Origin: Vigna angularis | Lineage: Eukaryota; Streptophyta; Magnoliopsida; Fabales; Fabaceae | DNA length: 64,000 bases | NCBI RefSeq assembly: GCF_016808095.1 | Contig: NC_068971.1 | Coordinates: 22,866,501-22,930,500, forward strand | Reading direction: 5' to 3' | Shown here: piece after piece, positions 59,076 to 64,000 of the stretch | How the letters are laid out: each line of letters begins with the position of its first letter | Position numbering within the stretch: the first letter of the stretch is position 1 | Made by a program: the position numbers and the translations under genes | The notes under the pieces: model-generated | Told to the model about the DNA's origin: nothing | The model's input: the letters and a program-made list of their open reading frames with translations, nothing else | Databases searched by the model: none

Positions 59076-60050
59076 AAGGACCTAGAAAATGGAGTATTAG
59101 AGTAGATAGGTGTATTAAAATAATGAGACAAACATTTTATTTTAAAATAATCTTATAATATAAAAAGAAATTTTTAAAGCTCGGTTCATTATCAAAATCA
59201 TCTCTATCTCTCTAGAACTCTATTCTCCTTGAGTTCTCTGACTTCTCTCTACCTTTTCTCACTATAGAGTTATTTGCTCAACGATCAGGGAGTGCCTAGA
59301 CAATCCTTGTGTCAAGGGCAACAATCTCTACCGATCAGTTTCTCGTTTTGAACCGGTAAGATTTGTTCCCCTTTTCTCGGTTTTCTATAATTATGTGGTT
59401 TCACAGAATTTCTGCTCCTGCATGTGTTTGGAGTTTCCTTCTCCAAATCTCTAGTTTCAATTGTATCTCTAAGATTTGTTTCTATCACCAATTGGTGATC
59501 TTTAGGTGTTTCTAGAGTTTCCTTGCGGTGCAAGGCACTATCGGTATAATCCTGTGAGCTGGACAGTAAATATCTTAGGTAAGGGAAGTTAGAAACGTCT
59601 TTAAATTATATTTAATTGTGTATCTTGTTGAGAATATAATTGTGAAATTGTTTGAGCTGAAATCATGTTTTAGGGTAAATAAATATGATGTAATTTGATT
59701 GTTTTGAGTATGGAATGATGAACTGAGATTTTGAACTGTATGATGTGATTATTGCTCTGTTATTGGATGTTTATAGTATTGGAAATCTGTAATTGTATGT
59801 TTGAATGGTGATAAATCTGATATAGGGCTGTACCTTGGTAAATTGAAGTGAGTTATTTTGATTTCATAGTTAATTTAGAGGAAGTGAGGTAGTGGAAATG
59901 AGAAATTGGAGTTGAGAGCTCATTGGGTCTGTTGGGACAGTTTATGTAAGTCAAATGTAACTTGTTTGAGTCATCAAAATGGTCTAAAACATGTTCAAAG
60001 TGGTAGATTGTGATTTGAGTCCCTAACTTGATGAATTTGATGTTCTAGAG
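59073..60050 (+). mobile_element. LTR-like sequence starting TGTAAGGACC
   Basis: TGTAAGGACCTAG after the microsatellite resembles gypsy LTR starts. The following kilobase is noncoding and T/G-rich. No right boundary or duplication could be fixed, because the AT repeat makes a matching 5-bp duplication uninformative. Confidence 0.4.
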
Positions 60051-60094
60051 TAGGAATTGATCCATAAACACTTTAGATCAAGCCAAGCATTAAG

Positions 60095-60412
60095 TGCATG
60101 ACCCCCTTAGTGGCCCAGTGGAAGGATCCGAAGGAGAAGATTAGAGCCCTAATAAAGAAATAAGATGAAGGTGAAGTTGTCAAGTCGGCTAATGCAAAAA
60201 GGATCGCTTGGTTTGTCTTCATAGGAGATGACCTATATGAAAGAGGGTTTTCCACCCCTTGTTTAAGTGTTTATCGGAGGAAGAGGTGCACTATGTGTGT
60301 TGAACAATGGTGTTTGCGGTCTTCATACCGGGTGACAAACACTTAAAGCAATGACATTGCAAGTTGGATACTATTAGCCGACAGTGGAAGAAGACTGCAG
60401 AGAAATCCCTTA
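60095..60412 (+). pseudogene. Ty3/gypsy (Tat-type) RNase H-integrase linker fragment
   Basis: The plus strand, with a few frame changes, reads PLVAQWKDPKEKIRALIKK, SANAKRIAWFVFIGDDLYER, GFSTP, FKCLSEEEVHYV, then VGYY, a stop (TAG for Trp), PTVEEDCR. The order matches the region just before the integrase zinc finger in Tat/Ogre-like elements. Confidence 0.75.
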
Positions 60413-61136
60413 GGTGAAAAAACCTAGGTTTTTTCACTGAGAACCAACCCCTTGGACACTTAATAAGCTAACTCGCATTAAGATCTACGGTTTAAGATAG
60501 CTAATAGCTCAAGTTTCATTCCTAGATACAAGTTCCATTAGATATCTTGTTTCAATTTATATTTCACTAGATTCTTTCGAAAACCTAAGCAACCACAAAT
60601 CAAGCTATCCATATCCCATTTCACGCAAGCATTAAGCAAAGAAACAAGAAATTAGCATTTAATGGAAGAGACATATATATAATTAAAACATTTACAAGAT
60701 ACACGAGAGTTCAATGGCTACAAAATGGAAGATGAAAGGAAAAGGAGACATAAGGAGGAAGAAGAGGATGTTCCCATAAGCCCCAAGAAGCCTCATTGAG
60801 CTCTAAATAGCATAGTTGTGCCTCCAAGCCACCAAAGATCCGGTTCCTTCGATAGAACTTCAATAAATAAGCTCATTTTGACACATCAGCATAGGTACCT
60901 CCCACACTAGGGCTTTGTTGTTCAACGCCAGCCTTCAGGATTGCCCTAAACGCTCTCTGTAATTGTGGCGCTCAACGACGGTAGGGAGCACTCGATGGTG
61001 GATGTTCCAAATGCTCTTTATAATAACTCCGCTCAAAACTAGGAGGTGACACTCAACACCACCTAAGCTTTTAAAACTCACTAGGAGGTGGATTACCAAG
61101 GTTTTTCACTTTGATATAGGGTAGTCAAGAAAATAG
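60413..61136. other. Unclassified repeat-like DNA
   Basis: Includes several variants of a GCTCAACGACGG / CACTCGATGG / CACTCAACACC motif (60920-61060). No coding region or termini were identified. Confidence 0.35.
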
Positions 61137-62055
61137 CTCACAATGTAATATCCATCTTGACATGAATGGATGAAATTTGAAATATCATTCTGAAATTGAT
61201 TAATTGTTCATTATCATTCATTGATCATGCATTGATACACAACTGCTGATTTTATCATGTTTATTGTGATACTAACATGTTACATTGTTAAGAAAGTTGT
61301 GGTTGCAGGTTACAATGTAATCATAACAAGTTGAAAGATAAAAAATTATGAATTTGATCATTACTGCAAATTTTAACAAATTAAACAGTTTTATAATCTG
61401 TTAAAAAATTCAAACTACAACTTTCTTAATCTGTTACATTATTAATGTAATTGATTAGGTCATCGAATATAGTTTTACACGCTTATAACTATTGTTTTGA
61501 GTTGCTAAACAACTTTTAACTAGTCTTATATACATGTTTGGCATAAAACATATATCTTATGTTGCATATTGCCAAATTCGTTTTGCAATCCTTCATATAT
61601 GCATCATTATGAAATGATAACTCTATTGCAGATGAGCTAACACATTTTATATATATTCTTCTGCATAATAGCTAATATCTTAATGTCATTACTATAATAA
61701 TACTTTGTGCTTTATCACAATTGCATACATTATCTTGAGTATTGAGAATTGCACATTATATCATATATTATATTCACTTGAATTCAATATAAATGCTCTT
61801 ATATGTATCTGTCATATACATTTGGTATATTGTCTCAAATTGATGAATTGAGCTCTGATGCATATTCTGGTATAGTGTTGCATCTCTTTATAATAGGGGA
61901 AGCATCATATTTTACATGGTCTGTAAGTATTTTTGATGTTCTTGAGCACATATTTATTCCATGTTACTTGTTTTGTCATTTTTTGCTAATGCCCAAAGGA
62001 GAAGAGTAACTAGAAAACATGGTTCTTGTTGTGCATCATCAAGAAAGGGGGAGAT
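61137..62055 (+). mobile_element. 3' internal region of a copia-type element with polypurine tract
   Basis: Noncoding AT-rich sequence ends in AAGAAAGGGGGAGA (about 62041-62054), a polypurine tract placed directly before an LTR start. This shows that the LTR to its right is a 3' LTR in plus orientation. No pol domains are visible, so the interior is deleted or too decayed. Confidence 0.6.
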
Positions 62056-63403
62056 TGTTGATAGGGGGAGCTATACCTACCCTATATATCTATGTTTTTG
62101 ATAATGAACAAAAGAATGATTTTATGGTTTCTTGCACAACAAATGGCATAATAATTGCTTTATCTTTATTGTGTTTGTGCTTGATGTATGAAATCATTAT
62201 TGGTACATGATTCATGTGTTAAACATATTGAATGTTTCATTTCTGGTAGAAATAATTGGTTAAGCAATGTATATAATCTGTTAGATTTCTCCATATATCA
62301 TTGTATGCTTAACAAGGGCAAACAGTTGTGTAGTAATCGATAACATAAGTTGTATAATCGATTAAAACAAGAGGCTATGCTAATATATGTTTGATAAGTT
62401 AATTGATCTGTTTGGAATGAAAATTGATTTAAAAATTTGCTTAAGTGTTGAACATAACCGTTTACATAAGTTTCATAATCGGTTAAATATGTTTCTCTTG
62501 TCAAAATCAATTTCATTTAAAGCCTTAATTGTTTTTAACAGTCATATGAATTTATTGTTAGCTTGTATGAATTGTTTAATCGATTGTATGTGTTGTATAA
62601 TCTGTTAAATCTAAACAGAGGAAAAATTGTTTAAACAGAAGGAAAAGCATAAAAGATTAGATTAATTTCGTAATCGATTAAATTGCGTCAGGATTCAAAA
62701 ATCCTATAAATAATTCTCTTGCACTCTGTTTCAAACTAATCTTTTGAGCTACCAATTTCATAACTAGCATTTTGATTGAGAATTGATTACAGAAGCATCC
62801 AAGAACAGTCTTGAAGAATCAAGGATCAAATTTGGGTTTATAAATCAAGATTCTATCAAGAAACTAGGTTGAACAATATTGATTCATTCTGCACTACTAG
62901 AGTGTACTTGGACTATCAGTTTCAACATTTGCAATCTGAGTATTGTGTTCTTGTGCTGTTGTGCCTGGGGCTGTGATTGTTCTTATTGAGAGTTGGGATT
63001 GCTCTCAAGGTGTAAAGAGAGTTGTGAGTGTTTTCTGTTTTTGGTAAGATTGTGAGGGTATTCACATCTTGTTACTATAGTGATTTTGAGTAAGGTGAGA
63101 ATTATATTGAGAGGGGATATCTCTATATTCTTGTAACTTTATCATTATAGTGGAATCCCTTCAACTCAGGTTGTTGAAGGAAGACTGGATTGGGCTTGGT
63201 CGAAACAGTATAAATTGCTTGAGTTAATCTTTCTCTATTCTTTCTCTTTTATTATTGATTCATCATACTTGCTCTATTGATTTCAAGAAAACCAAAGATT
63301 TTGTAAAGCTTTTGAAAAGAACAATTTTTAAAGCAAAATCGAATTCACAGCCCTTCCCCCTCTTGGTTTGAGATACAAGGTATCACTTTTCTAATAGACT
63401 TTC
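62056..63403 (+). mobile_element. Copia-type 3' LTR
   Basis: Starts TGTTGATAGGGGGAGC, like the LTRs at 15270 and (minus) 17101, and ends near TTTTCTAATA after CCCTTCCCCCTCTTGG. It contains several paired TAATCGATTA-like motifs between 62334 and 62690, and a TGGATTGGGCTTGGTCG region that parallels the GGTTGGCCAAACCAG block of the nested LTRs. No target duplication could be read. Confidence 0.65.
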
Positions 63404-63911
63404 TTGGAGGATTTCAAGCTTAATTGGTGATCAAGCAATCAAGAATTCATTCAAGATTAATTGTACTTCACTAGGACTTATACATCTGCACTACAGGAGT
63501 GTGTTCTAATTAGTTTATCTTTGATTCTACATTGTGTAGCACCTGCGCGAGTTAGGCCAAGTTAGAGATTGATGGTTTTCATCTCTTGTATTGGGTGAGA
63601 GTGAGTGTTTCCTCTCCTATTTGTGTTGTAATCTGATTTGAGGGTAGTAAGGATAACAAACGAGGGTTTCGTTGTATTCTCAAGTCAAAATTGATATAGT
63701 GGATTGTCTCTCAACTCAGGTTGTTGGGAGAAGACTATATGTAGGCTTGTTAGAAAATCTTTGTGTTTTTTTATCTGTCTTTCTTCTTTCTTTACTTAGT
63801 TGATTCATTTAATCCTTGGTTATTGATTTCAAGATTCAAGAACTCTTTAAAGATTTGAAAAAGATTTTTGAAAATGGTTTAAATCCAATCCCCCTCCCCC
63901 TCCTCATTTCC
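63404..63911 (+). mobile_element. Second, related LTR 3' fragment in tandem
   Basis: The order of motifs in 62790-63403 is repeated here in diverged form: CAAGAATTCATTCAAGATT, a CTGCACTAC-AG-AGTGT block, CTCAACTCAGGTTGTTG-GAGAAGACT and a CCCCCTCCCCCTC run before CATTTCC. This is a truncated LTR of the same or a sister family next to the first. Confidence 0.55.
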
Positions 63912-64000
63912 CTTAATTCTATATCGTCTAACATGTTATTTACAAGAAGCATCTGATCAATAAGAAAAGCCTACTTGAACCTGTTGTGACAATATGATTA

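Noticed and set aside
59073..60673. A complete LTR ending GAGACA with TATAT duplication
   Set aside because: The duplication falls in an AT microsatellite and a different gypsy pol fragment lies inside the interval, so the boundary is not reliable.

Overview
This window looks like a repeat-rich stretch of a plant nuclear genome, most likely a legume (Phaseoleae-like), although the species cannot be named from sequence alone. The evidence is intron-containing plant genes with GT/AG splice sites, a very AT-rich background, an RPS2/At4g27190-type CC-NBS-LRR gene of the kind expanded in legumes, and nested plant DNA transposons and LTR elements. All exon models and element boundaries were read by eye.

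Layout: 1-924 is the 5' end of a SERINC/TMS membrane-protein gene on the minus strand, running off the left edge. 2902-3720 is an intronless CAF1-type deadenylase gene. 5.7-6.1 kb holds a foldback palindrome. 6.8-24.7 kb is a nested transposon cluster. It contains two short non-autonomous CACTA elements with matching 3-bp duplications. It also contains a hAT element with an 8-bp duplication that carries pieces of cellular genes (omega-3 desaturase, RAB1-type GTPase, DUF639 protein). A solo LTR sits inside an older solo LTR of the same family, each with its own 5-bp duplication. A decayed autonomous CACTA element lies there too, head to head with a second CACTA transposase fragment. 26.9-28.4 kb holds an Ulp1-like protease remnant followed by a CACTA-type terminus.

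28.6-38.7 kb is a CC-NBS-LRR resistance gene with eight recognisable exons. It is broken by a 1,023-bp solo LTR inside exon 1, by a 1-bp frameshift and by a late frame break. Its LRR part contains a tandem duplication of an exon pair.

40.2-42.3 kb is a truncated Ty1/copia element, cut by a gypsy-like LTR, which is itself split by the most striking object here: a 14,361-bp Mutator-like element (42497-56857). This element has degenerate ~57-75 bp terminal inverted repeats and a perfect 9-bp duplication (TTAAAAAAA). Its layout is near-symmetric. An Ulp1-like protease gene points inward from the left end and a paralogous gene without the protease points inward from the right end. Two inverted arrays of a 283-bp hairpin repeat lie inside these. 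In the core are an intact FAR1-type transposase, an apparently intact four-exon gene resembling the HROB (homologous recombination OB-fold) family, and a frameshifted plant-transposon-protein gene.

56.9-64 kb is a graveyard of gypsy and copia pieces (antisense integrase, Tat-type RNase H-integrase linker, a copia-type polypurine tract and 3' LTR, and a second related LTR fragment).

Together: three host genes (SERINC, CAF1, a broken CNL), and otherwise mobile DNA. Several of the mobile elements carry cellular genes or gene fragments.
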